Source of the DNA: Gammaproteobacteria bacterium
Lineage (GTDB): Bacteria > Pseudomonadota > Gammaproteobacteria > Steroidobacterales > Foliamicaceae
Assembly: GCA_009844425.1 (NCBI GenBank)
Contig: VYBN01000019.1
Location: forward strand, 79,260-143,259
Reading direction: 5' to 3'
Length of the DNA stretch: 64,000 nt
Shown: positions 53,769 to 62,856 of the stretch, piece by piece
Layout of the letters: the number at the start of each line of letters is the position of its first letter
Position numbering within the stretch: the stretch's first letter is position 1
The notes under the pieces: model-generated
The model's input: the letters and a program-made list of their open reading frames with translations, nothing else
What the model was told of the DNA's origin: nothing
Database searches by the model: none
Program-made: the position numbers and the translations under genes

Positions 53769-55814
53769 ATGGACTCGATTACCGCAAAAATCGGTGCGCT
53801 GGCGGCACAACTGATTCTCGCTTCGGCCTGCCTTTCCCAAGAGCAGGCGGCCGCGGAAAACACCGGCATTACGGTCTTCCCGGCGTCGTTCTACGCCGAC
53901 GGCGAACCGGTCAGCGCAATGGACGTGATCAATCGGACGCCGGGTTTCATCTTCGAGCGTGGAAACAACGACATGCGCGGCCTGGAGAGCGCCGCGGGCA
54001 ACGTGCTGATAGACGGCCGCTGGCCGACCATCAAGGCCAACACTCTGCAGGAGGTGCTCACCGCCATTCCTTTTGCGGTCATCGAGCAGGTCGAGGTGAT
54101 ACGCGCGGACGCCGCGGATTTCGACACGATGGGCCGCCAGGTCGTCGTCAACGTCGTTCGCAAGGCGGGCGGCAAATCCACGCTGATCACCGAAGCGGCG
54201 GTCAAGAAGTACACCGACAATGATCGCGGCCTTGGCGGTACGGCGCGCGCCGAGTACTCAAGAAGTTCGGGGCGCTTCAATTTCGATGCGAGCCTGGTTT
54301 ACGAGAACGAACAATTCGAATGGGGAACGGGCGAGGGGCCGTACACCCTTACGGCCGTGGATCCCGAGTCCTCGCTCAGTGGCCGGTTCGATATCGACGA
54401 CTGGGACAGGAGCGTGCACGCCACGGCCAGCGGCAACTACGCATGGGACCGTTTCGATTTGGGGCTGAACCTTACGGTCAAGTCGTCGACCCTGCTTCTG
54501 GACCGGCTGGGCGACTACGAGACTGCGGGCGGTGAGCCGTACGCTCAGGTCGTCGATATCGAGAGGGGGAACGACGTATTCGAAGTGGGTTCGGACATCG
54601 CGATCAACCTGGCCGGGAACCGGCGCCTGAACGCCAAATTGCTCCACCGGATGGAGTCCCTGGGCAGCGACTCGTATCTGCAAGTCGGTTCCCTGGAAAC
54701 CCTGGCGGACGACGATTTCGACTGGACCGAGACCGCGGCGCGCGCAATATACCGGTGGGACCTGTCCGCGCCCCTGAGCCTGGAATTCGGGGCCGAGGCC
54801 GCATTCAACGAGCTGGACAGTCTGGTCGAGGTCAGCGTAGGCGACGCGCCCCTTGAGCTGCCGAACGACAACGTCACGGTTCAGGAGGATCGCTATCAGG
54901 CCTTCGCCAAGGCCATTTTCCGAGCCCGGCCCAATCTGTCGTTCGAAGCCGGCCTGGCGTTCGAGCATTCGGCTCTGGAACAGCGCGGCGACGCCAATCT
55001 CAGCAAGCACTTCGACTACCTCAAGCCGCGCCTGACGGCGACCTGGTCGATCAACAGCGTGACCGATGTCCGGCTGCGCGTGGAAAAAGTCGTGGGGCAA
55101 CTCGATTTCTACTCGTTCGCCGCATCGCCGAACCTGGAGTGGGACATTCTGGCCGCCGGTAATGCCGACCTGGAACCGGAAGAATCAGCCGAATACGAAC
55201 TGCAATTCGAACGCAGGTTCTGGGGCAGGGGGTCGGCCATCCTGACCTACACGCGTTACCAGTATGACAACGCGCTGGATTTCGTTCCCGTTGGCCTGGG
55301 CTTCGACGCGCGGGGCAACGCGGGCAGTGCGGCCCGCGGCAGGTGGATACTGGCGACGAATTTTCCCCTGGACCCGTTGGGTTGGAAAGGAGCGACCTGG
55401 CGGTCGAGGACGGTGCACTTCGATTCCCGGGTCACCGACCCCTTTACCGGCGAATCACGGCGGCAATCGCGCCGTGATTCGTTCGTCGGGTTCATCGGCC
55501 TGACCTGGGAATTGCCGCGATGGAATTCCGTGGTGGGTCTTGACGGATTCATCGGCTTCCAGGAGCGCGTCTGGCGCATTTCGGAGGAGCGGCTTATTCG
55601 GGAAAAACCCTTGCCGATGAATATCTGGTGGGACCGGACCTTCGGTGAGGACCTCTCCGTTCGCTTCGAGATCATGAACTTTACACCGGCGCGGCGCACG
55701 CGAATCCGCGAAATCTACGGAGACGGCCGCGCCGGCGGCGCCATTACCGCGGTGGAAGAGCGCAAGACCGAGCAGGCCATGCACTTCATGCTGCGTCTGC
55801 GCAAACGCTTTTAG
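53769..55814 (+). CDS. TonB-dependent receptor (plug plus beta-barrel)
   Basis: 681 residues. Signal peptide AQLILASACLSQEQAAA. The plug domain (about 45-130) has VSAMDVINRTPGFIFERGNNDMRGLESAAGNVLIDGRWP and the IEQVEVIRADAADFD motif before the barrel. The rest is alternating beta-strands to a C-terminal aromatic end (MHFMLRLRKRF). It has the short-plug, FepA/Oar-like form with no carboxypeptidase-like N-domain. Ligand unknown; it is divergent from the TauD/hydrolase pair. Confidence 0.88.
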   Translation: MDSITAKIGALAAQLILASACLSQEQAAAENTGITVFPASFYADGEPVSAMDVINRTPGFIFERGNNDMRGLESAAGNVLIDGRWPTIKANTLQEVLTAIPFAVIEQVEVIRADAADFDTMGRQVVVNVVRKAGGKSTLITEAAVKKYTDNDRGLGGTARAEYSRSSGRFNFDASLVYENEQFEWGTGEGPYTLTAVDPESSLSGRFDIDDWDRSVHATASGNYAWDRFDLGLNLTVKSSTLLLDRLGDYETAGGEPYAQVVDIERGNDVFEVGSDIAINLAGNRRLNAKLLHRMESLGSDSYLQVGSLETLADDDFDWTETAARAIYRWDLSAPLSLEFGAEAAFNELDSLVEVSVGDAPLELPNDNVTVQEDRYQAFAKAIFRARPNLSFEAGLAFEHSALEQRGDANLSKHFDYLKPRLTATWSINSVTDVRLRVEKVVGQLDFYSFAASPNLEWDILAAGNADLEPEESAEYELQFERRFWGRGSAILTYTRYQYDNALDFVPVGLGFDARGNAGSAARGRWILATNFPLDPLGWKGATWRSRTVHFDSRVTDPFTGESRRQSRRDSFVGFIGLTWELPRWNSVVGLDGFIGFQERVWRISEERLIREKPLPMNIWWDRTFGEDLSVRFEIMNFTPARRTRIREIYGDGRAGGAITAVEERKTEQAMHFMLRLRKRF

Positions 55815-55866
55815 CCGGAGGGAGGGCGTTCCGCCCTCCACGAAGGCGAGACGCCTTCGCTCCCAG
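55815..55866. repeat. GC-rich palindromic repeat (REP-like family)
   Basis: GGAGGGCG-TTC-CGCCCTCC followed by CGAAGGCG-AGA-CGCCTTCG, two strong hairpins directly after the TonB receptor stop and before the convergent VOC gene. First half matches 13922-13977 directly, second half in reverse orientation. By position it probably ends transcription from both sides. Confidence 0.75.
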
Positions 55867-55874
55867 CACTCGAT

Positions 55875-56831
55875 TCAGTTGATCTCAACGAATTCCAGCA
55901 GTTCTTCGTTGGCGCCGAGCAGCAGGGCAATGCGTCTGCCGCTCACGTCGGCTGGCCCCCGCAGGAGCGTGGCTCCGGCCTTGCAGCCCTTCTCGAGCGT
56001 GGCGTCCAGGTCGCTTGCCGTGTAGCTGAACAGGTTCACGCCCAGCTTGCCGGGACGCATACGTCCGGTCAGCCGCTTGCCGGGCACGCCCGCGAAATGA
56101 ACGAAGAGGAGTTTGCCGCTGGGTTCGCCGGGCGCCGCCACGAGCAGAAAATAGATGCCGGCCGCGGCGCCGACGCCGGTGAGGCGGCGCGCGAGGTCCA
56201 GGTTTTCCTCCGGCACCCAGGCGTCGGTCCCGGCCTCCATGCCCAGCGCGTCGCAATACAACCGGCGGGCGGCCTCGGGATCGGCGCATACGACCGATGT
56301 CGTGGCGATTTCCGAGAACCGCACTCCGGCGGGTAACTCACGCATGGATTCGGGCGGATGGCGGTGGCCGATCATCAGCAGGGCCGGAACGCCGTCGGGT
56401 CCCGAGAACAGGCATTCCTCGCTCTCGATGTCGCCTACCTCGTAGCGGATCGGCTCCGAGCGGAACGCATATCCTGCGCCCGTGATGGCCTCGACGGCCG
56501 CGCTCATCGGCGCCGGCACGTAGAAATCGATCGCCTTTGGGCCGATGTCGGTGGACGAATCGACTGCTCCCGGGCCATGGTCCAGACGCACCGACTCCGA
56601 TGGGGCGGGGGAGTATTGCGCCAGGCGCAAATGCCCGGCCGGGTAGCCGCGGCAGGACAGTGTGACCAGCCGCGCTGTAACGTCTTCTGGCAGTCCCCAG
56701 GCGTCCAGCAGCGCGCGAGGCGCTTCTCCGTCACTTTCCAACCGCAAACCCATTACGTCGCGGAACAGCCGCAGCGACTCGTCCATGTCGCTGACACCCA
56801 CCGTCACCGAAGTCATCCCGTAAACGCTCAT
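55875..56831 (-). CDS. Two-domain VOC family protein (glyoxalase/dioxygenase fold)
   Basis: 318 residues from the ATG at 56831, with GGAGG seven bases upstream; the 98 extra residues of the track ORF are shadow. Two vicinal-oxygen-chelate modules: SVTVGVSDMDESLRLFRDVMGLRL at the start and TTSVVCADPEAARRLYCDALGMEAG at about residue 185. Candidate metal ligands are not all conserved by eye (VTVGVSD and LEFVEIN lack the usual His/Glu pair), so the activity is unclear. Similar to the gene at 59880-60890. Confidence 0.82.
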   Translation of the reverse strand: MSVYGMTSVTVGVSDMDESLRLFRDVMGLRLESDGEAPRALLDAWGLPEDVTARLVTLSCRGYPAGHLRLAQYSPAPSESVRLDHGPGAVDSSTDIGPKAIDFYVPAPMSAAVEAITGAGYAFRSEPIRYEVGDIESEECLFSGPDGVPALLMIGHRHPPESMRELPAGVRFSEIATTSVVCADPEAARRLYCDALGMEAGTDAWVPEENLDLARRLTGVGAAAGIYFLLVAAPGEPSGKLLFVHFAGVPGKRLTGRMRPGKLGVNLFSYTASDLDATLEKGCKAGATLLRGPADVSGRRIALLLGANEELLEFVEIN

Positions 56832-56920
56832 ATATCCGCCTCCAGCAGCTTTGCCAAATTTTATTTCACGCGCCGCGGCCCGAATATGCAAGCAATAACG
56901 CGCCTGCCATGGGAGCGCGC

Positions 56921-57817
56921 TTATTCGCCGAAGTCGATGTCCACCGTGAAGGCGTCGTGGTCGCTGGCCTGATTGTCGATGCGGATGACGGAAGCGGCGG
57001 CAATCTTGTCGAACAGGAACTTGCTCAGCAGCACATGATCGATCTGGTCTTTCTGACCGCGGTAGTCGTAGGTCCAGGCCTCGCCGTTCATATGTTCGGA
57101 TTCGGCGGCATTGGACAGGTTCCATGAGGCGTCGTTCAATCCCCGGATTTCACGCAGGGCGGAGCTTCCCGGAACATCGTTGAAATCGCCCATCACGACG
57201 ACGTTGGGCCGGCCTTTCTCCAGCACCGGGCGTACCAGGCGACGGACCATCCGCGCCTGTGCAAGCCGCTCGCCGTCGGACGTGATCTGATTGCCGAGCC
57301 TCGACTTCAGATGCAGCGCGAACACGGTCACGGGCTCGCCTTCCACCTCCAGATCAACCCGCATGAACTTGTGCAGTCCGGCCACCCGCGGATAACCGCT
57401 GTTGGTGTGAAAATTCTCCTGCATGGCCGGATACGCGCGCACCGGTTCGGTCAGGCTCGGAAACCGCGACAGGATCGCAACATCCTGGCCGGTGAAGGGG
57501 TCGTCGCCCGCACCCACCCAGTAGAAACGGTAGCCCTTGCCGCGACTCTCCAGGACGGCGTTCAGACGCTCCACCGCATGGCGGTCTTCTACTTCCTGCA
57601 AGGCGAGCACATCGGCGTCGATCTCCACGATCGCATCGGCCACATGCGCAATCGATTCCTCCCAGGACTGACCGTCGCGCTGCCTCGCCCAATTCAGGTG
57701 CGGCGGCTCGTCGTCGAACAACCACCAGGTGTTCAGCGTCGCAAATCGAACCTGCCCGGCATCGATCGTGGAAACGAGAAAAAGCGCCGCGCAAAGCGCT
57801 GTGGCGAACCGCATCAT
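56921..57817 (-). CDS. Exported endonuclease/exonuclease/phosphatase family hydrolase
   Basis: 298 residues from the ATG at 57817 (signal peptide MRFATALCAALFLVSTIDAG); the track start at 58000 adds a shadow. EEP fold motifs: RFATLNTWWLF, DADVLALQEVED (metal-binding Glu), FALHLKSRLG, VVMGDFNDVPGS (catalytic Asp/Asn) and QASDHDAFTVDI (terminal Asp-His). Active site complete. Periplasmic or secreted DNase/phosphodiesterase is likely; the exact substrate cannot be told. Confidence 0.9.
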   Translation of the reverse strand: MMRFATALCAALFLVSTIDAGQVRFATLNTWWLFDDEPPHLNWARQRDGQSWEESIAHVADAIVEIDADVLALQEVEDRHAVERLNAVLESRGKGYRFYWVGAGDDPFTGQDVAILSRFPSLTEPVRAYPAMQENFHTNSGYPRVAGLHKFMRVDLEVEGEPVTVFALHLKSRLGNQITSDGERLAQARMVRRLVRPVLEKGRPNVVVMGDFNDVPGSSALREIRGLNDASWNLSNAAESEHMNGEAWTYDYRGQKDQIDHVLLSKFLFDKIAAASVIRIDNQASDHDAFTVDIDFGE

Positions 57818-58157
57818 TTCAGTTTTCGGTATTGTTGTTGTTCCGATTGATGCGGCGCGCAGTATAGCAGTGGAGCTGTCAGCGTTGATTCTGGCGTTTT
57901 CACACCTTGGGCAGAATCTCTGCGAAGTATGGCAAGAGCAGGGTACCGAGCTAATCTGGCGGGTAGGTGAGAGCGTTGTCTGCCAAAATATCCGAAACAC
58001 GGCATTGCGAGCATGTTTCGGGCTAAAGTCTTCACTGCGCGGAGGCTATCGTATTCATGAGTCGGTCGAAATGGGAACGGGACAACCCCGACACTTTGGC
58101 CTTGGCCGACGCCACCGTGATTTATCTCAATAGACAGGATTTCTGATCAACCTGCAC
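57818..58157. other. Intergenic, lower-GC, no gene seen
   Basis: About 340 bp with lower GC than its neighbours and no convincing ORF on either strand. It holds the promoter side of the exported EEP gene. It marks the start of a mosaic accessory stretch reaching to about 59.8 kb. Confidence 0.4.
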
Positions 58158-58598
58158 ATGGCCGGCAGCAACGTGGGAATGAAGTGGATCAAGCAGGATG
58201 CGGCTCACGTTCAGAGATTTGTCAATTCCGTACAAAGTCGCATAGCAAGCGGAGGAGCGACGGTCGACACTCATGCCTCCTCGATAACGAACGGGCCAGC
58301 ACAGCCAAGGGATTCCATTCCAGCCCCTGCGATCACGCGGCAACGAGCGACGGCTGCAGCGATCACGGAACCTGAATTCGTTCCACTCCCGTCGGGGTCT
58401 TCAGTTGATTCCACTCGGGAGACGCTTATCGAGGAAATCAATCAGTTGGCGATCATTCCATGCATTTTGTATGCGCTCAAAGAAGAGCCCGAACTCACGG
58501 AGTTGATGTCCCAAACCGAAGCGATTGACCTGATGCTGAATGGCCAGAAAGGTGTTTGGGACATAGCGAGGATGACCATCCTGGAAGAATTGGACTAA
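58158..58598 (+). CDS. Hypothetical protein
   Basis: 146 residues, no family recognised. The first 85 residues are low in structure (Ser/Thr/Ala/Pro-rich), while the end (ETLIEEINQLAIIPCILYALKEEPELTELMSQTEAIDLMLNGQKGVW) looks like a real helical domain. No clear ribosome site before the ATG. The codon usage differs from the core genes. It may be a mobile-element cargo gene or a fragment. Confidence 0.4.
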   Translation: MAGSNVGMKWIKQDAAHVQRFVNSVQSRIASGGATVDTHASSITNGPAQPRDSIPAPAITRQRATAAAITEPEFVPLPSGSSVDSTRETLIEEINQLAIIPCILYALKEEPELTELMSQTEAIDLMLNGQKGVWDIARMTILEELD

Positions 58599-58671
58599 CT
58601 GGGAGAGAACCCTCCGATAGGCCAGCGCTTGGGTGTCTATGCGGCCTGGATAAACACTTGGAAGGAACAGT

Positions 58672-59190
58672 ATGACGCGCAGTAGTGGACTCTTGATTTT
58701 CTTTCTCGCCGCCTACGCGAGCGCGCTGGCGAGCCCTGCGGCAGGTTGCCGACTGATGAGGTCTGCGATTTCATCATTCGATGTGTTTCCGCGGAAACGC
58801 CTATGCCGACCTGCGGGCTTTGCGGGTAATTCGCCTTCAATCCGGTCACTTTCCGTCTTTGCTCTGCTAATTTGCGTCGCAACCGCCTCTGCTGCGGACG
58901 AGGCGCGCGTTATTGACGGCAACACTCTTCAGATTGGCAACGAGAAGATTCGGCTATGGGGTATTGATGCGCCAGAGCGGTATCAGAGGTGCGAGCGAAA
59001 CGGACGGAAATACCTATGCGGGTTGGAGGCAGAATCCGAGCTGCGGCGCCTAATCCGAGGCAAGAGGGTTGCCTGCGAAAGCGTGACAAAGTGCGCTATC
59101 CGAAAAAGACTGATAAATCAGGAGGTTCCAATGAATTCGCCAAGCAATAGATATAATTCCCAAAAAGAACAGGTAAAGCGTGTGACATAA
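58672..59190 (+). pseudogene. Truncated thermonuclease (SNase)-like protein
   Basis: Track ORF of 172 residues. After a signal-like segment (SLSVFALLICVATASAADE) the SNase domain begins normally: ARVIDGNTLQIGNEKIRLWGIDAPERYQRCERNGRKYLCGLEAESELRRLIRGKRVACE. Where the family continues with the DRYGR catalytic segment the sequence changes to SVTKCAIRKRLINQEVPMNSPSN and stops. The second catalytic Arg/Glu and the C-terminal half are missing, so it should be inactive. The N-terminal 45 residues before the signal may also not be real. Confidence 0.65.
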
Positions 59191-59206
59191 GTGCGACGTA
59201 AGATGC

Positions 59207-59235
59207 TTGACATATTACGCTTCGCATACTAGCTT
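59207..59235 (+). promoter_or_regulatory. Probable higBA promoter with imperfect dyad
   Basis: TTGACA at 59207-59212 is a perfect -35; TAGCTT or TACTAG about 15-17 bp downstream may be the -10. TATTACGCTTCGCATACTA (59213-59231) is an imperfect dyad, a plausible HigA operator. The higB GTG at 59242 is very near the start site, so the mRNA would have a short or no leader. Confidence 0.45.
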
Positions 59236-59241
59236 GGTTGT

Positions 59242-59529
59242 GTGATTCAGACGTTTGCCGATGGCGCGACCAGGCGGTTGTTTGAGGATGATCGGCGTCG
59301 CGGATTTCGTGGTCTGGACTACGAGCGGGCGCTGATGCTGCTCGACGCGCTTGATGCGGCAACTTCGCTTGCCGCCTTGCGGAGCTTGCAGGCTACACGT
59401 CTGCACGCGCTCAAGGGACCTCACAAGGGCCGCTGGGCGATGACCGTTAACGCACGGTGGCGCATCAGCTTCAGGTTTCGGGCCGGCAATGCCGGCGAGG
59501 TCAGGATCGAGGACTATCACAAGGGTTGA
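59242..59529 (+). CDS. higB: Type II toxin, HigB/RelE family
   Basis: 95 residues, GTG start. IQTFADGATRRLFEDDRRRGFRGLDYERALMLLDALDAATSLAALR and LHALKGPHKGRWAMTVNARWRISFRF are the HigB (ribosome-dependent mRNA interferase) fold; the basic core KGPHKGRWAMTVN is the usual active-site strand. Full length. It precedes the antitoxin, the higBA order, with 14 bp between them. Confidence 0.92.
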   Translation: MIQTFADGATRRLFEDDRRRGFRGLDYERALMLLDALDAATSLAALRSLQATRLHALKGPHKGRWAMTVNARWRISFRFRAGNAGEVRIEDYHKG

Positions 59530-59543
59530 ACGGAGAGGCTGCT

Positions 59544-59834
59544 ATGACAAGACCAAGAACACACCCGGGGGAGGTCTTGAAGGCCGAGCTTGCGGCGCGG
59601 GACATGAGCGCAAACAAACTGGCGCTGGCGTTGCGCGTTCCCGCCAACCGGGTCACGGCGATCCTGCGCGGGGATCGCGCCGTTACGGCGGAGACGGCTG
59701 TGCGCCTGGGGCGCTATCTGGGCACGGGCGCCGCGTTCTGGATGAACCTCCAGGCGTTGCACGACATCTCGGTGGTTGAGGCCAGGCAAGGAGAGGCTAT
59801 TGAGCGCGATCTGGCTGGCGCGCTTGGCGCCTGA
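59544..59834 (+). CDS. higA: Type II antitoxin, HigA family (XRE-type HTH)
   Basis: 96 residues from the ATG at 59544 (MTRPRTHPGEVLKAEL), the family start; the track ORF begins inside higB. The HTH is SANKLALALRVPANRVTAILRGDRAVTAETAVRLGRYLGTGAAFWMNLQ. Binds HigB and usually represses the higBA promoter. Confidence 0.93.
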   Translation: MTRPRTHPGEVLKAELAARDMSANKLALALRVPANRVTAILRGDRAVTAETAVRLGRYLGTGAAFWMNLQALHDISVVEARQGEAIERDLAGALGA

Positions 59835-59879
59835 GCGGCCCTCCGGCGTAGCGCATTCGCCGTAGTTGATCCGGACGCC

Positions 59880-60890
59880 CTACGTGCCCTGCAGCAGTAC
59901 CTGCAGGGCGCCGCTGCCGGGGTTGCGGACCAGCATTGCGGAAACGCTGCCCGCGCCCGGCCATGGCGTGGCCTGCGGCTTGCTCACAATCTCCGCTTTC
60001 AGTGCCCGGCACGTGGCGGCCGCCGCGTCCAGGTCGCCCACCGCGAAAACCTGGGCCAGATAGCCGATGTTCGGCGCCCTGGCCCGCTCGATCAGGGACT
60101 CGCACTCGTAGTTCAGCGGCTGGCTCAGCACCACCTTGCCGAACATGTGGTTGCCCTGCATGAACACGACGCGGGTCTTCGCGTCCTCGGGCAGGTTCAG
60201 CATTTGATTGGATTCGGGCGAGCCCAGGATCTCGTCGATCAGCGGCTTCATCTTCAGCACCTGTTCGTAAAATCCCATAGCACGTTCGCTGGAATCCACT
60301 CCATGCGAACTGGTCACGATGGGCGTGAAGCCGGCGTGCGTGTAGCCGCGCTTCTCGACGTAGGCGCGCATCTGGCCCACCCGCGTCGCGGTGTCGCGGG
60401 TGGCGAGTTCCACGAGGTTGATCGGCACCCGGTCGGGACCTTCGAAAATGCCTTCGATGGGATCGCCCACGTCGGCCCCGAAAAAGTGCTGGACGGGATC
60501 GGACCAGAGCACGTAGCCGTCCTTCTTCAACCCCTCGAAGTCGCGGCGAATATCGGCCGTATAGAAATTGAGATTGAAGCAGCCGTACGCCCGGACAATA
60601 CTGCGGTCGCGGATTTCCACGGGCCTGGCGCTGCCTTCCGGCAGTTGAAAGTCAAGGAGAAGAACCTGACCCACACCTTCCTCGCCTTGCCCAAGCAGGA
60701 TGGCGCGGGCAGACGCTCCGCCGTTCAGGTTCCAGAAGCTCTGGAAGGCATGGCCGCTAAGCGGCTCGTCGGCGATAACCGGCAAGCCGATGCGGTCCCG
60801 ATAGAATTCCAGCGACTTTTCGATGTCGCGGCAGCCGATAACTGCCGCTCGCATCGGCGCCCCGTCCGGCGCAATGATTTCCTCGGCCAA
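59880..60890 (-). CDS. Two-domain VOC family protein, second copy
   Basis: 336 residues from a TTG at 60890 (LAEEIIAPDGAPMRAAVIGCRDIEKSLEFY) with GGAGGTG about 8 bases upstream; an ATG 12 codons later is the alternative. The 838-residue track ORF is mostly shadow. VOC modules: AVIGCRDIEKSLEFYRDRIGLPVIADEP and IVTSSHGVDSSERAMGFYEQVLKMKPL, each followed by a second half (INLVELATRD; SGALQVLLQG). It diverges from a methyltransferase gene by about 130 bp. Role unknown; the C-terminal part resembles dioxygenase-like VOC proteins. Confidence 0.82.
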   Translation of the reverse strand: MAEEIIAPDGAPMRAAVIGCRDIEKSLEFYRDRIGLPVIADEPLSGHAFQSFWNLNGGASARAILLGQGEEGVGQVLLLDFQLPEGSARPVEIRDRSIVRAYGCFNLNFYTADIRRDFEGLKKDGYVLWSDPVQHFFGADVGDPIEGIFEGPDRVPINLVELATRDTATRVGQMRAYVEKRGYTHAGFTPIVTSSHGVDSSERAMGFYEQVLKMKPLIDEILGSPESNQMLNLPEDAKTRVVFMQGNHMFGKVVLSQPLNYECESLIERARAPNIGYLAQVFAVGDLDAAAATCRALKAEIVSKPQATPWPGAGSVSAMLVRNPGSGALQVLLQGT

Positions 60891-61019
60891 AAGACACCTC
60901 CATGCACTTCTTCCCCGCGTCAGGCGGCGCAGTCTATACCGACTTGAACGCGGGCGCCACACCACCATTATCAGGCGCGGCATGCATAGTATGATTTCAG
61001 GCAGGTAAGGAGTGCTTTC

Positions 61020-62219
61020 ATGACCGATTACGTGCGCCACGGCCTGCGGGTCGAGCCCACCCGGGACGAGTTGTCGCGCCAGCGTTTCGTGTCCGAGATA
61101 CGCCGCCACATCCTTGGCGACCTGGCAAACGGGATGCGCGCGGCGTACCGGAACAAGGTGGAACCGGCGCTCGTTCGCGAAAAGGGCCGGGAGCCCGAAG
61201 ACGGCGTGGAGGTCCACCGGGCCATGCGCGGCGAACGCGCCTACCGCTTCTATTCGGCCATGCGGGTGAACTGCCAGAAACTCGTCTGGCGTTCGGTCAT
61301 CCCAACGGTGGAACGCCACCTGGAGGACCTGAACCGCAAGGTTGCCGGAATGAACGCCAACGGGGGCGGACAAGGCGGTTCGGTGACGCTCGACCCGGAG
61401 CTGGAAACGCCGCCGTACGTGGCCAACCACGACGTGCACATGATGCCGGGCTGCTACCACACCGAATACGGCGAGGACGACGCGGCCGCGGGCGCGCTCT
61501 ACGACAACGGCACCGCCGTGTTCAGCATGGGGCTGTTCGGCAGCGCCCGCGACGACATCGGCGCCAGCATCGCGCGCTTCATTGCGCTGAAGTTTCCGGA
61601 ACTGCGTCCGCGCCGCATTCTGGACATGGGCTGTTCCATCGGCTCGAACACCGTGCCCTGGGCGCGCACGTTTCCCGATGCGGAAGTGCACGCGGTGGAT
61701 GTGGCGGCGCCGCTTCTGCGGTACGCCCACGCCCGCGCCGAAGTGCTGGGCGCGCGCGTGCACTACCGTCAGATGGACGCCACGCAATGCGATTTCGATG
61801 GTGAACCCGGCTTCGACATCGTCTGGTCGTCGATGTTCCTGCACGAATTGCCGCCGAAGAAGGTGCATGCCGTATTCCGCGAGGCGCACCGGCTGCTTCG
61901 CCCGGGCGGGCTTATGCTGCATATGGAGCTGCCCCCGAACTGCCGCACCGTGCCGTACGAGAGCTTCTATTTCGACTGGGACAGCTATTACAACCAGGAG
62001 CCTTACTACAAGGCCTTCCGCGACATGCGTCCGGTCGAATGCTGCACGGCGGCCGGCTTCGGCGAGTCGAAGTTCGTGGAATTCATCGTGCCCAGTCTGG
62101 CCCGCAACGGCGAAGAGGAACTTCAGGCTTACGTGTCGCGGGACGACATAACCGTGGACGAGAACACCGGGCGCCTCGTGCCGTCGATCCGCTGGTATTG
62201 CTTCGGCGCCTGGAAATAG
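61020..62219 (+). CDS. SAM-dependent methyltransferase (class I)
   Basis: 399 residues. An N-terminal domain of about 190 residues that I do not recognise (HDVHMMPGCYHTEYGEDDAAAGALYDNG before the fold) is followed by a Rossmann methyltransferase: RRILDMGCSIGSNTVPWARTFPDAEVHAVDVAAPLLRYA, FDIVWSSMFLHELPPKKV, EAHRLLRPGGLMLHMELP. Good AAGGAG ribosome site. The substrate is unknown. Confidence 0.85.
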   Translation: MTDYVRHGLRVEPTRDELSRQRFVSEIRRHILGDLANGMRAAYRNKVEPALVREKGREPEDGVEVHRAMRGERAYRFYSAMRVNCQKLVWRSVIPTVERHLEDLNRKVAGMNANGGGQGGSVTLDPELETPPYVANHDVHMMPGCYHTEYGEDDAAAGALYDNGTAVFSMGLFGSARDDIGASIARFIALKFPELRPRRILDMGCSIGSNTVPWARTFPDAEVHAVDVAAPLLRYAHARAEVLGARVHYRQMDATQCDFDGEPGFDIVWSSMFLHELPPKKVHAVFREAHRLLRPGGLMLHMELPPNCRTVPYESFYFDWDSYYNQEPYYKAFRDMRPVECCTAAGFGESKFVEFIVPSLARNGEEELQAYVSRDDITVDENTGRLVPSIRWYCFGAWK

Positions 62220-62229
62220 GACCGGGCCC

Positions 62230-62532
62230 TTGCCCAAGGATCCCCCCGAGATACGGCTGAAGGACCTGACCCGCGGCAAGCAGCCGCGGTTCTTCGACGT
62301 GCAGGGCGTCGATGAGCTGGTGTCGATCACGATGGGTCTGGCGCAGGAACTCTGGGCGGTCAGGGAGCGCCTCGCGGCCGTCGAGGCAATCGGCAAGGCC
62401 GGGATCAGCGCCGCAGCCGTGGAAGCCTACGAGTTCAGCGGCGAAGAGCGCGCCGCCCTCGACCGGGAGCGCCGCGAATTCATCGAGCGCATCTACTTCG
62501 TGCTGCGGGAAGGCGAGGACGGCGGCCGATAA
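62230..62532 (+). CDS. Hypothetical protein downstream of the methyltransferase
   Basis: 100 residues from a TTG 10 bp after the methyltransferase stop (AGGA upstream). No family recognised. Mostly helical, with a coiled-coil-like middle (LVSITMGLAQELWAVRERLAAVEAIGK) and acidic end (FIERIYFVLREGEDGGR). Probably co-transcribed with the methyltransferase and perhaps its partner. Confidence 0.6.
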   Translation: MPKDPPEIRLKDLTRGKQPRFFDVQGVDELVSITMGLAQELWAVRERLAAVEAIGKAGISAAAVEAYEFSGEERAALDRERREFIERIYFVLREGEDGGR

Positions 62533-62544
62533 TCCGGCCCGCCC

Positions 62545-62715
62545 GGCAACGTGCCGCTGCCGGCGCGGATGACCCGCCTGCCGAAGGAATCGGTCGCGAA
62601 CGTATCGCAGATCGTAACCCTCGACAAGGCATTGCTTGAAGAGCGCGTGGCGCGTATCCCCCAACGGAAGATCGACCTCCTCCTTGCCGGCATCGAAATC
62701 GTCCTCGGCCGGTAG
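62545..62715 (+). pseudogene. MazF/PemK-type toxin, C-terminal remnant
   Basis: The frame GNVPLPARMTRLPKESVANVSQIVTLDKALLEERVARIPQ, KIDLLLAGIEIVLGR, stop matches the C-terminal half of MazF toxins (GNVxLxxxxxGLxxxSVxxxxQIxTLDKxxL). The N-terminal half with the catalytic Arg region is missing. It is in the same frame as the preceding ORF, separated only by that ORF's stop codon. No MazE antitoxin is adjacent. Confidence 0.6.
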
Positions 62716-62804
62716 GGTGGCCGCGGCCGCTGGACGGGCGATTCCGCGCTTCGCCATAGTCCCGCATGGGATGCCTCTTTGGGGAGCGCATAAAGGAACC
62801 GGTC

Positions 62805-62832
62805 TTGACCATTTTGCGTAATGTCGTAAAAT
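62805..62832 (+). promoter_or_regulatory. Promoter before the DUF4143 ATPase
   Basis: TTGACC (62805-62810) and TAAAAT (62827-62832) with 16 bp between, in a locally AT-rich stretch, 25 bp upstream of the ATG at 62857. AAGGTG gives the ribosome site. Confidence 0.6.
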
Positions 62833-62856
62833 CGTTATTACCATTTTAAGGTGAAC

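Noticed and set aside
59880-62396. 838-residue minus-strand ORF
   Set aside because: Only the last 336 residues (the VOC protein) are real; the rest is antisense to the methyltransferase. The TTG at 60890 has a strong ribosome site.
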